10,533 bases of DNA from assembly GCA_002366885.1 (NCBI GenBank), contig DFCD01000154.1, positions 14,677 through 25,209 of the forward strand, read 5' to 3'. Positions 1-6,646 of this stretch are shown here, in pieces. This DNA is from Verrucomicrobia bacterium UBA3063 (GTDB lineage Bacteria > Verrucomicrobiota > Verrucomicrobiia > Methylacidiphilales > Verrucolacustridaceae). Numbering within the stretch: the stretch's first letter is position 1; each line of letters begins with the position of its first letter. Made by a program: the position numbers and the translations under genes. A model generated the notes under the pieces. It saw nothing but the letters and a program-made list of their open reading frames with translations. It was not told the DNA's origin and did no database searches.

Positions 1-915
1 CTCTTCGCCCTTTCCCTGAATCTGTTGGGTATTTTCGAATTCAACGTGCTGCTCGGCAACCTCGCCGGAAAAGGGCCGCGCCAGGGCTGGACCGCCTCCT
101 TTGCCTCCGGGCTTCTCGCCGTCGCCGTCGCCTCTCCCTGCACCGCCCCGTTCATGGGGGTCGCCCTGGCGGCCGCCTTCGCCCTTCCCGCCATCGGCAC
201 GCTCGCGGTCTTCACCGCCCTCGCCTTGGGTTTCGCCCTTCCCATCCTGATTCTTTCCTTTTTCCCGGCACTCCTCTTTTTCCTCCCAAAACCCGGCGCC
301 TGGATGAACACCCTGAAAAAGATCCTCGCCCTTCCGATGCTTCTGGCCGTCGGCTGGCTGGCTTGGGTCCTCTTCCGCATTTCCGGAAACGCTGCCATCT
401 GGATTTTGTTTGTCGGGGGCGCAAATCTGGCAGCCGGACTCTTCCTCTATGGGCGGAGTCAACGGACGTTCCCGCCACCCGCCGGCCTCCGCTGGGGCGG
501 CCTGGCCTTGGTTCTCCTTGCGGTCATGATCCCTGCCACCGCTCTCAAGACCGCCTCCACCGATCTGGTTTCTCGCCATCCGGACCGGCTCCCCTGGTCG
601 GAAACGGAAGTAGCCCGCCAGCTGGCTGCCGGCCGCACCGTCTTTATCGATTTCACCGCCGCCTGGTGCCTCACCTGCCAGGTCAACGAACGGGTCGTCC
701 TCTCCCGACCGGAAATCCAGGCCGCTTTCCGCGAGAAAAATATCGCCTTCCTTGTGGGCGACTGGACCCGCCGCGATCCCGCCATCACCTCCGCCCTGCG
801 GAAATACGGCCGCGAGGGAGTCCCCACCTACGTCCTGCTTCGCCCCGGCGGCTCCGCCCCCGTCCTGCTTCCCGAAATCCTCACCCCAGGCCTCGTCCTC
901 GAAGGCCTCCGCTGA
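1..915 (+). CDS. dsbD: Thiol:disulfide interchange protein, DsbD family (3' part)
   Basis: The reading frame is open from base 1 and ends at TGA 913-915, so the N-terminal part lies outside the window; 304 codons are visible. The first ~170 visible residues are hydrophobic membrane segments of the DsbD/CcdA type. They include the motif SPCTAPFMG, whose Cys (codon 139-141) matches one of the two membrane-domain redox cysteines of DsbD. The last ~120 residues are a thioredoxin-like domain with the pair WCLTC (Cys codons 667-669 and 676-678) in the context FIDFTAAWCLTC, plus a cis-Pro loop GVPTY. In this family electrons pass from cytoplasmic thioredoxin through the membrane cysteines to the periplasmic thioredoxin domain, which reduces periplasmic proteins or cytochrome c maturation factors. 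Family assignment is firm. The specific partner, and whether an N-terminal alpha domain exists, cannot be judged here. Confidence 0.92.
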   Translation, partial: LFALSLNLLGIFEFNVLLGNLAGKGPRQGWTASFASGLLAVAVASPCTAPFMGVALAAAFALPAIGTLAVFTALALGFALPILILSFFPALLFFLPKPGAWMNTLKKILALPMLLAVGWLAWVLFRISGNAAIWILFVGGANLAAGLFLYGRSQRTFPPPAGLRWGGLALVLLAVMIPATALKTASTDLVSRHPDRLPWSETEVARQLAAGRTVFIDFTAAWCLTCQVNERVVLSRPEIQAAFREKNIAFLVGDWTRRDPAITSALRKYGREGVPTYVLLRPGGSAPVLLPEILTPGLVLEGLR

Positions 916-1011
916 TCATTCACCGAGTTATCGGCGGGTAGCTTCCCCTTTCATTAACGTAACACGTCAACGTCAACGATAAGCCCACCCTCGTCCTTTT
1001 CGGCCTGCAGG

Positions 1012-2436
1012 TTACTTCCCTCCCGCCTTTGTCAGCACCACGTAGACCGTCTTGAGCACGATCTGAAAATCCATCAGGAAGGAGTGGTTGCGAATGTAGT
1101 AAAGGTCGTAGCGAAGTTTTTCCCGCGCATCCTCCACCCCGGAGCCGTAGGGAAAGTTTACCTGGGCCCAGCCGGTCAGCCCCGGCGGCACCTCATGCCG
1201 AAGATGGTAGTAGGGAATCTCCTCCTCATACCGCTCCACGCAGCGGACCCATTCGGCCCGCGGCCCGATCAGGCTCATGTCCCCGGCCAACACATTCCAG
1301 AGTTGCGGGAGCTCATCGAGCCGGAAGGGCCGAAGAATTTTTCCCAACACAGTGAGCCTCTCGTCCCCCTCCGAGGTGTAGAGAGAACCCTCCTTCGGGC
1401 GTTGCCGCATCGTTCGGAACTTATAGAGGGCAAACACTCCCCCCCTCAGCCCGTAGCGGTTTTGCAGGTAAAACACCGGTCTTCCATCGAGAACCAGAAT
1501 CAACAAGGAAACAAGGAGGATCACGGGGAGAAAAAGCAGCAGCAACCCGGTGGCAAGAATCCGGTCGATGATTTTTTTCAGGCGGAAATAGCTGGCGCTT
1601 TGGGCCAGGTTGATTTCACGATCCAGGATCCATTCGTCGTCGACCTCGCGCAGCAGAACCTTCCCGAAGACCGACTCCGCAAAGGCCTCCGCGCTGTAGA
1701 CCCGCAAGCCATCCAGATGGGCCTGGGAAAGGGCGCGTCGCAGGGGGGTCGGCAAAACCGCCGCCGGACTGGCCAGGACAATCGAGGCAAAATCCCGCCC
1801 GCGGGATTCCAGCAAAACGGAATTCCAGGCCTCCACCCGGGGGGATTCCGGCCCCGTCAAGGGAGCCATTGGCGCGCCATCCAGGCTGAAAAAACGGTAT
1901 TTCCCCCCTTCTTCCCGCTCACGCTCAAACAACTCATGCCAGAGCGAACGGAGATCATCGGTGGCACCAAGAATGGCGATCGGGGGGGGCTGATAGGTTC
2001 CGCGGACCCGTTGCTCTATCAGGCGACGAAACACCAGTGATAGGGGGGCAAAGGTCGCGATGGCGGGGATCAGGGCCCCGCGGGAGGGTTTAAAGGTGTC
2101 GGCATAGGCGGTGAAGACATACACCACGCAGAGAATCAGAGGCAGCGCGAGAAAAAGGGAGGCAAGGTGGACGGTGGAGTATTCCAGGGAAAGTTTACCT
2201 GTGCGGGAGCTGTATCCCCCCGCCACATAAAGGGCGGCGGCACAGAAACAATAAGAAATGAGAAAAGCTTCCAACGGCCAAAACCGGGGCACTCCTCCCT
2301 GGCGATAGGCGTGGAAAGACGCAAAAAGAGCGGCCAGGGTAAAACCATCGGCCACCCACCAGAAAAGCAGGTAATTCAGACGGGAAAAGAGGCCCGGCCG
2401 GTTGCGGTGAGAACGATCCATGGATGGTTTCATCAC
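1012..2436 (-). CDS. Polyprenyl-phosphate sugar transferase, PEP-CTERM/exosortase-associated EpsB type
   Basis: A 474-residue protein of the WcaJ/EpsB polyprenyl glycosylphosphotransferase type. These enzymes move a sugar-1-phosphate from a nucleotide sugar to undecaprenyl phosphate, the first step of exopolysaccharide repeat assembly. The N-terminal ~140 residues are membrane segments and residues ~150-260 form a cytoplasmic region of the CoA-binding-like kind. The catalytic bacterial sugar transferase domain runs from ~284 to the end: a hydrophobic re-entrant helix (~293-316), KFRTM (339-343), RLDELPQLWNVLAGDMSLIG (372-391) and PPGLTGWAQVNF (417-428). The C-terminal stretch with YGSGVEDA and YDLYYIRNHS strongly resembles the sugar transferases that accompany exosortases (the EpsB_2 type). 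GTG 2436 and ATG 2433 are adjacent codons and either could be the start; a weak GGGA lies upstream. It begins 21 bases after the exosortase stop, so the two are almost surely one transcript. Which sugar it transfers is not visible. Confidence 0.93.
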   Translation of the reverse strand: MMKPSMDRSHRNRPGLFSRLNYLLFWWVADGFTLAALFASFHAYRQGGVPRFWPLEAFLISYCFCAAALYVAGGYSSRTGKLSLEYSTVHLASLFLALPLILCVVYVFTAYADTFKPSRGALIPAIATFAPLSLVFRRLIEQRVRGTYQPPPIAILGATDDLRSLWHELFEREREEGGKYRFFSLDGAPMAPLTGPESPRVEAWNSVLLESRGRDFASIVLASPAAVLPTPLRRALSQAHLDGLRVYSAEAFAESVFGKVLLREVDDEWILDREINLAQSASYFRLKKIIDRILATGLLLLFLPVILLVSLLILVLDGRPVFYLQNRYGLRGGVFALYKFRTMRQRPKEGSLYTSEGDERLTVLGKILRPFRLDELPQLWNVLAGDMSLIGPRAEWVRCVERYEEEIPYYHLRHEVPPGLTGWAQVNFPYGSGVEDAREKLRYDLYYIRNHSFLMDFQIVLKTVYVVLTKAGGK

Positions 2437-2457
2437 ATCATTCCCGTTCTCAGGGGT

Positions 2458-3972
2458 CTAGCGGTTCCCCGCCCCCTCCCTCCAGCGAAACATTGCCGAG
2501 AGATGCTGGGCCGCCTCGGAGGGAGAAATATCCCGCCCTGGAACCAGACAGGCCGCAACCTCAAAAGAGAAAATTCTTTTTCCACGCCTCACAAACTCTG
2601 CGAGGAGCTCCCTCTGTAGATAAACCTGCCGATTTTGATCATAGGCCCTCAGACGCAATGGTTGCCCGTCCAGCCACACTGCCCATAGTAGAACCGCCTC
2701 CTGCCCGGGTCTTTCATAGGGAAAAGCCGTCCAAACGCTCTCCCTTCCTTGTAATTTCAAGACCATCTCTCGCGTGGCCCCAGACTGGCGCCACCCTGCC
2801 CCTGGCATACAGACGTCGGGCCGGTGGTAAAGTTGGTTTGCGTTGCCACGCGAGGGTGCCCACCAAAAATGATACCCCACCGTCCCTTCGCCGCGGAGAT
2901 AGCTCCCGTGGGTGGGGCGCAACACCCCGGCCACTTCAGGTGGAACCTCCTCCCGTACCACTTCTTGTCCCAACAAAAGCAAGGGCTCGGTTCCCGCCAC
3001 CTGTGGCCGGGCATACCACGCATGCACCAGCCCTCCAGACAACAATAGCCAAGCCAAGGCCAATGCCCCGACCAGCCGATCTTGTTTGGAATTGAGAATT
3101 CTTTTTTTAGCGCCCAACTCTGGTTGCTTGGATTCCCTTTTCCGACTGGCCGCTCTCCACACGACCAGCACCACCGCCAGCAGGATTCCCACCCCCAGCC
3201 AATGATGCCAATGCTCGACCCGTTCCGGACCCGATCTGGCACCGATCAGCCCAAGGATCACCGCCCGGACCAAATTTCCTGCCAACGCCACGCCCACTCC
3301 CCAAGCCACCAAGGCCAGACGAGTCCTCACCCCGCGCCGGAACACTTCGCCGCCCGCCAAAGCCACCATCAGCGAGGACTGGAGCCCTTGCAGGCCGCTG
3401 CACGCCTCCTCCACCCCGAGAACACATTGGGTCACCCGGATGATTTTTCCCTCCACCACCGCGGCCACGCCCAACCAGTTGAGAATTTCACCGGTGGCAA
3501 GCGCCACCCAACCCTGCAAAACCAAAGTCGTGCCGGTCTCCACCAGGCCCGGCCAAGGGATTCCCATCAGGGGAAAACAGGCGGGAAACAACATTCCCCC
3601 GACTGCCCTTCGCCCCCCCGTTAAAAAAGCGGCCACCAAGGTGGCCGCCGCCGCCTCTGCCCCCATCATCCAGAGAATCGGCCGCCAATAGAGCGGGGTT
3701 TGTCGCAACAGCTCAAGAGGAGCTGCACAAAAAACCAGAATCCACAAAAGCGCCCACCCGCACCGCGCTTCTGGTTTCGATGGCTCCGCGGGCTCCATCT
3801 CCCTCCACCGCCTCCAAAAAAAATACCCGGCCAGAAGGGGGACGAATACCCCATAGGAGTAAGCCTCGGTGTTAAGCCACTCCCCTGCACACGCCCAGAA
3901 CGTCCATAACCAAAGGACTCCCGCGATCATCCAGGCGTAGCCCACCCCCGGAATTCTCAGCCTCTCGAGCAT
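2458..3972 (-). CDS. Exosortase fused to a C-terminal EpsI-family domain
   Basis: A 504-residue membrane protein. Residues 1-~275 are the exosortase/archaeosortase part, with multiple hydrophobic helices. The three family catalytic residues are visible: Cys191 in EEACSGLQGLQS, Arg236 in GNLVRAVIL, and His in the cluster EHWHHW (254-257). Exosortases are transpeptidase-like enzymes thought to cleave C-terminal PEP-CTERM-type sorting tails at the membrane. A basic linker (~273-300) and one more membrane helix (~301-318) lead to a ~185-residue EpsI (DUF3485) domain carrying the signature HRPDVCMPGAGW (383-394). In many genomes EpsI is a separate gene; here it is fused. The start ATG 3972 has only a weak GGCGGA upstream. 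The gene is the first of a two-gene unit with the EpsB-type sugar transferase, and this pairing supports both calls. The exosortase subtype and its sorting motif cannot be assigned from the sequence alone. Confidence 0.93.
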   Translation of the reverse strand: MLERLRIPGVGYAWMIAGVLWLWTFWACAGEWLNTEAYSYGVFVPLLAGYFFWRRWREMEPAEPSKPEARCGWALLWILVFCAAPLELLRQTPLYWRPILWMMGAEAAAATLVAAFLTGGRRAVGGMLFPACFPLMGIPWPGLVETGTTLVLQGWVALATGEILNWLGVAAVVEGKIIRVTQCVLGVEEACSGLQGLQSSLMVALAGGEVFRRGVRTRLALVAWGVGVALAGNLVRAVILGLIGARSGPERVEHWHHWLGVGILLAVVLVVWRAASRKRESKQPELGAKKRILNSKQDRLVGALALAWLLLSGGLVHAWYARPQVAGTEPLLLLGQEVVREEVPPEVAGVLRPTHGSYLRGEGTVGYHFWWAPSRGNANQLYHRPDVCMPGAGWRQSGATREMVLKLQGRESVWTAFPYERPGQEAVLLWAVWLDGQPLRLRAYDQNRQVYLQRELLAEFVRRGKRIFSFEVAACLVPGRDISPSEAAQHLSAMFRWREGAGNR

Positions 3973-4112
3973 TCCGCCACACTACCCTACCGATGCCTGC
4001 TCCAAACCTGATTCTTTCCCAGGGGGAAGTACCCCGCCGCTTTCCCACCCGGCACAGGCAACCCCGACTTCCCCGCCTCCTTCAGCACAAGCCTGCCCTT
4101 CCCTTCATCTTT

Positions 4113-4136
4113 CCGCTTTTCGATCCCCGCTTTTCG
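4113..4136 (+). repeat. Two direct copies of CCGCTTTTCG upstream of purE
   Basis: Perfect 10-base copies lie at 4113-4122 and 4127-4136, their starts 14 bases apart, followed by a partial third copy (GCTTTTGA). They sit in a strongly pyrimidine-rich stretch (about 4100-4160) just before the likely purE start. They could be an operator or merely low-complexity sequence; nothing here decides between these. Confidence 0.35.
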
Positions 4137-4154
4137 CTTTTGACTCCTTTCATC

Positions 4155-4574
4155 TTGAAATCCTCACGCCCGCTCGTAGGCATCATCATGGGAAGCCGCT
4201 CGGACTGGCCCCACCTCCGCCCCGCCCAATCCTACCTGCGGCGCCAAAACATTCCCACGGAGGTCCGCGTGGTCAGCGCCCACCGCACTCCCCTCCGTCT
4301 GCTTGGCTACGCTCGTTCGGCCCGGAAACGGGGCCTTCGCATCCTTATCGCCGGTGCTGGCGGCGCCGCCCATCTACCGGGAATGGCCGCCGCCCTCACC
4401 CCCCTGCCCGTGCTCGGCGTCCCCATTCCGGGCAAGGCGCTCCGCGGCCTCGATGCTCTCCTCTCCATCGCCCAAATGCCCGCCGGGATTCCCGTGGCCA
4501 CTTTCCCGATCGGCCGGAAAGGCGCCCTGGCCGCCGCCCGCTTTGCCGCCAGCCTTCTGAAAAATCTCCCATGA
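4155..4574 (+). CDS. purE: N5-carboxyaminoimidazole ribonucleotide mutase (class I PurE)
   Basis: PurE shifts the carboxylate of N5-CAIR to C4, giving CAIR in purine synthesis, in the cytoplasm. From the proposed start (139 residues) the class I motifs are all present: the phosphate-binding GIIMGSRSDW (residues 9-18), SAHRTP (41-46) with the catalytic His43, AGAGGAAHLPGM (66-77), VLGVPI and QMPAGIPVAT. The frame is open back to ATG 3993, but that start would add 54 low-complexity residues and lie only 20 bases from the divergent exosortase start. ATG 4188 would cut the first beta strand. TTG 4155 (or TTG 4140) fits the family N terminus best, although no Shine-Dalgarno sequence is visible. 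The protein ends at SLLKNLP and lacks the roughly 25-residue C-terminal tail seen in E. coli PurE. Its stop overlaps the purK start (ATGA), so translation is probably coupled. Function is secure; the exact start is not. Confidence 0.93.
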   Translation: MKSSRPLVGIIMGSRSDWPHLRPAQSYLRRQNIPTEVRVVSAHRTPLRLLGYARSARKRGLRILIAGAGGAAHLPGMAAALTPLPVLGVPIPGKALRGLDALLSIAQMPAGIPVATFPIGRKGALAAARFAASLLKNLP

Positions 4575-5725
4575 TTCCCCCGGGAAAAACCATCGGCATC
4601 ATCGGCGGAGGCCAGTTGGGCCGGATGCTCGCCCTCACCGCGCGCCGCATGGGTTACCGCATTGCCGTGCTCGACCCCGAACTCGCCTGCCCCGCCGGAC
4701 CGGTGGCCGACCTGGTGCTGACCGCACCCTTCGACGATTCCAAGGCCCTCCGCCGCCTCGCCGAGGCCAGCGACGTCGTCACCTACGAATTTGAAAACAT
4801 CCCCGCCGAATCCCTCCGGCAAGTCGCCTCCCTTCGGCCCGTTTTTCCTGATCCCACCGTCCTGCACACCTGCCAGCACCGGGAACGGGAGAAACAGTTT
4901 CTGCAATCCTCCGGCTTCCCCTGCCCGAAGTTCGAGGTGGTCGCCTCTGCCCCCGACCTCGGCACCGCCCTGAAAAGGTTTTCCGGCAAAACCCGCCTGA
5001 AATCCTCCGCTTTCGGCTACGACGGCAAAGGGCAATTGGCTCTGGAGCCTGGCGCCGACCCCGAAACCGCCTGGGCCCAAGCCAACATTCCCCGGGCGAT
5101 CCTCGAGGAACACGTTCCCTTCGTCCGCGAACTGTCCGTTCTCGTGGCCCGCAACGCCCAGGGTCGCTCCCTGGCCTTCCCTCCTTTGGAAAACCGCCAC
5201 ACCGCCGGCATCCTCGAACGCACGATTTTCCCCGCCCGTCTCACCGATGCCGTCGCCAACGAAGCCTTGGCCCTCACCCGGCGGATTGCCGACAAGCTCG
5301 GCCTCGTCGGACTGCTCGGGGTGGAGATGTTTGAGTTGCCCGAAGGAAAAATTCTCGTCAACGAACTGGCTCCGCGTGTCCACAACTCGGGTCACCTCAC
5401 CGTGGAAGCCTGCCACACCAGCCAGTTTGAGCAGCAGATCCGCGCCGTCTGCGGACTGCCCTTCGGCATGGTCGCCCCGCTCTGCCCCGCCGCCATGTTC
5501 AACCTTCTCGGCGACCTCTGGACCAAGGGGGAACCGGACTGGTCACCCGTTCTCGCCCTCCCGGGTGGCGTCCTTCACCTCTACGGGAAGACGAAGGCCC
5601 GCCCGGGAAGAAAGATGGGGCACCTCACCGTCCGTGCCCCCACCCCGGAAGACGCCATCCGCCTCGGCACCGGGGCCCTCGCACCCATCCGCCAAGCTGC
5701 AGGTTTGCCCGCTTTGGCCCTGTAA
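4571..5725 (+). CDS. purK: N5-carboxyaminoimidazole ribonucleotide synthase (PurK)
   Basis: PurK is an ATP-grasp enzyme that uses ATP and bicarbonate to carboxylate AIR to N5-CAIR, which PurE, encoded just upstream, then rearranges. The 384-residue length is normal. Visible motifs are the N-terminal GGGQLGRM (12-19), YEFENIP (72-78), the ATP-grasp glycine loop FGYDGKGQ (148-155), the metal and substrate segment NELAPRVHNSGH (264-275), and the C-terminal HLYGKTKARPGRKMGHLTV (336-354). The start ATG 4571 overlaps the purE stop as ATGA, which fixes the start and suggests coupled translation. The gene ends at TAA 5723-5725, only 12 bases before a double-hairpin repeat that may protect or end the transcript. 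The call is very secure. Confidence 0.97.
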   Translation: MIPPGKTIGIIGGGQLGRMLALTARRMGYRIAVLDPELACPAGPVADLVLTAPFDDSKALRRLAEASDVVTYEFENIPAESLRQVASLRPVFPDPTVLHTCQHREREKQFLQSSGFPCPKFEVVASAPDLGTALKRFSGKTRLKSSAFGYDGKGQLALEPGADPETAWAQANIPRAILEEHVPFVRELSVLVARNAQGRSLAFPPLENRHTAGILERTIFPARLTDAVANEALALTRRIADKLGLVGLLGVEMFELPEGKILVNELAPRVHNSGHLTVEACHTSQFEQQIRAVCGLPFGMVAPLCPAAMFNLLGDLWTKGEPDWSPVLALPGGVLHLYGKTKARPGRKMGHLTVRAPTPEDAIRLGTGALAPIRQAAGLPALAL

Positions 5726-5737
5726 GGAACAAGCCTA

Positions 5738-5824
5738 GGTAGGGCGGCGTGTCCCTACGCCGCCTCGTTCGGGATGGAAACCCTTGATCGTTCAGCGAGG
5801 CGGGCTGGGACAGCCCGCCCTACC
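5738..5824. repeat. REP/BIME-like double-hairpin palindromic element
   Basis: This 87-bp element is bounded by perfect 10-base inverted ends, GGTAGGGCGG (5738-5747) and CCGCCCTACC (5815-5824). Each half is itself a hairpin. The left pairs GGCGGCGT (5743-5750) with ACGCCGCC (5757-5764) around a 6-base loop. The right pairs GGCGGGCTG (5799-5807) with CAGCCCGCC (5811-5819) around a 3-base loop. CCGCCTCG (5760-5767) and CGAGGCGG (5796-5803) also mirror each other. This equals two inverted copies of a ~30-base unit, like paired REP units. It lies between purK and tRNA-Gln and has no T-run, so it is not a classic intrinsic terminator, though it may stabilise the purK mRNA end. Confidence 0.8.
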
Positions 5825-5858
5825 AAAAGCCGAATCGTCCACCCCTGCAGCGAAAACA

Positions 5859-5889
5859 TTCTCGAAACCAGGACCGAACCGCTTAAACT
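5859..5889 (+). promoter_or_regulatory. Possible weak promoter of tRNA-Gln
   Basis: TAAACT (5884-5889) matches the -10 consensus at four of six bases and would place the transcript start near 5896, just before the mature tRNA end. The only -35 candidate, TTCTCG (5859-5864), has a long 19-base spacer. The evidence is weak. Confidence 0.25.
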
Positions 5890-5897
5890 GGAATGAT

Positions 5898-5969
5898 TGC
5901 CGGCTGGTGCAATGGTAGCACTCCAGACTTTGGATCTGGCTGTTCCTGGTTCGAGTCCAGGGCCGGCAG
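5898..5969 (+). tRNA. tRNA-Gln, anticodon UUG
   Basis: A complete 72-nt cloverleaf. The acceptor stem TGCCGGC (5898-5904) pairs perfectly with GCCGGCA (5962-5968), and the discriminator is G5969. The D arm is GTGC (5907-5910) with GCAC (5918-5921). The anticodon stem is CCAGA (5923-5927) with TCTGG (5935-5939), and the loop CTTTGGA gives anticodon TTG (5930-5932), reading CAA as Gln. The T arm is CCTGG (5945-5949) with CCAGG (5957-5961) around TTCGAGT. The U1-A72 first pair is typical of bacterial tRNA-Gln. The 3' CCA is not encoded, so it must be added by a nucleotidyltransferase. Confidence 0.97.
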
Positions 5970-5975
5970 CAAGTT

Positions 5976-6021
5976 GGCTTCCGAAGCCTGCCGGGTCCCC
6001 GGATCCAGGCCCCGGGGAACC
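5976..6021. terminator. Hairpins between tRNA-Gln and purN 3' end (possible terminators)
   Basis: Two inverted repeats fill the gap between the tRNA and the convergent purN stop. One is a short GGCTT/AAGCC stem (5976-5988). The other is a GC-rich stem of GGTCCCCGG (5994-6002) with CCGGGGAACC (6012-6021), with one bulged A. Neither is followed by a T-run on either strand, so intrinsic termination is only a possibility. Confidence 0.4.
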
Positions 6022-6037
6022 TCAACCGGAGACGGCC

Positions 6038-6646
6038 TCAGCGCCTCGGATCCTCCGGCCACGGAATCCTCCCCTCCGCCAGATCCCGGACGACTTCCGG
6101 CAGCAAGCGGTGTTCCGCCTCCTGAATCCTCGCGTGCAGGGACTCCGGCGTATCCCCGGCACGCACCGGCACCTTGACCTGACGGATCACCGACCCGCCG
6201 TCCACCTGCTCATTCACCCAATGCACCGTGCAACCCGTCTGCTCCACCCGCGCCTTCAGCGCCTGCTCCCAGGCATGAAGCCCCGGAAAGGAAGGAAGAA
6301 GGGAGGGATGGATGTTGATGATCCTGCCTGGAAATTTTCCCAGCAGGGGCGACTTGAGCACCCGCATATACCCGGCCAGCACCACGAGCTCGACTCCCGC
6401 CGATGCCAGAGCCTGCGCCAAATCCCCCTCAATCTCCGGCTCCAATTTCGTCCGGAAAGCTCCCCGAGAACAACCATAGACGGCCATTTTTCGTTCCCGT
6501 GCCAAAGTGAGGATCGCCGCATCCGCCCGATCACTGGCGACCAGGACGATCTCCGCCGGGACTTCCCCCTGCCGGATCGCCTCGGCCAAGGCCACAAAGT
6601 TACTGCCTTTGCCGGACCCCAGCACCCCAAGGCTAAGGGGCTTCAC
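6038..6646 (-). CDS. purN: Phosphoribosylglycinamide formyltransferase (PurN)
   Basis: PurN transfers the formyl group of 10-formyl-tetrahydrofolate to GAR, giving FGAR in purine synthesis. The 202-residue length is normal. Family motifs are GSGKGSN (10-16, GAR phosphate loop), LAGYMRVL (90-97), NIHPSLLPSFPG (111-122) with the catalytic Asn111 and His113, and the folate-side Asp149 in VDGGSVI; these correspond to E. coli Asn106, His108 and Asp144. The start is GTG 6646-6644, which overlaps the rfaE2 stop as GTGA. This indicates translational coupling and explains the absence of its own Shine-Dalgarno sequence. The gene converges on tRNA-Gln. The call is secure. Confidence 0.96.
   Translation of the reverse strand: MKPLSLGVLGSGKGSNFVALAEAIRQGEVPAEIVLVASDRADAAILTLARERKMAVYGCSRGAFRTKLEPEIEGDLAQALASAGVELVVLAGYMRVLKSPLLGKFPGRIINIHPSLLPSFPGLHAWEQALKARVEQTGCTVHWVNEQVDGGSVIRQVKVPVRAGDTPESLHARIQEAEHRLLPEVVRDLAEGRIPWPEDPRR

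Noticed and set aside
928..982. TTATCG...CGATAA inverted repeat and AACGT/CGTCAA iterations between dsbD and the sugar transferase
   Set aside because: The stem is only six bases with a 43-base loop and no T-run, and the iterated motif is short. This is not enough for a terminator or operator call.
1084..2040. A 318-codon open frame on the plus strand
   Set aside because: It is opposite the sugar transferase, which is fully supported by conserved motifs on the other strand.
4307..5416. A 369-codon open frame on the minus strand
   Set aside because: It lies opposite purE and purK, which have complete family motifs. Its Gly/Glu-rich product has no recognisable domain and is a typical antisense shadow in GC-rich sequence.
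5726..6037. tRNA-Gln flank as an integration (att) site of a mobile element
   Set aside because: No integrase gene and no repeat of the tRNA 3' end is present in the window. The flanking genes are housekeeping purine genes.
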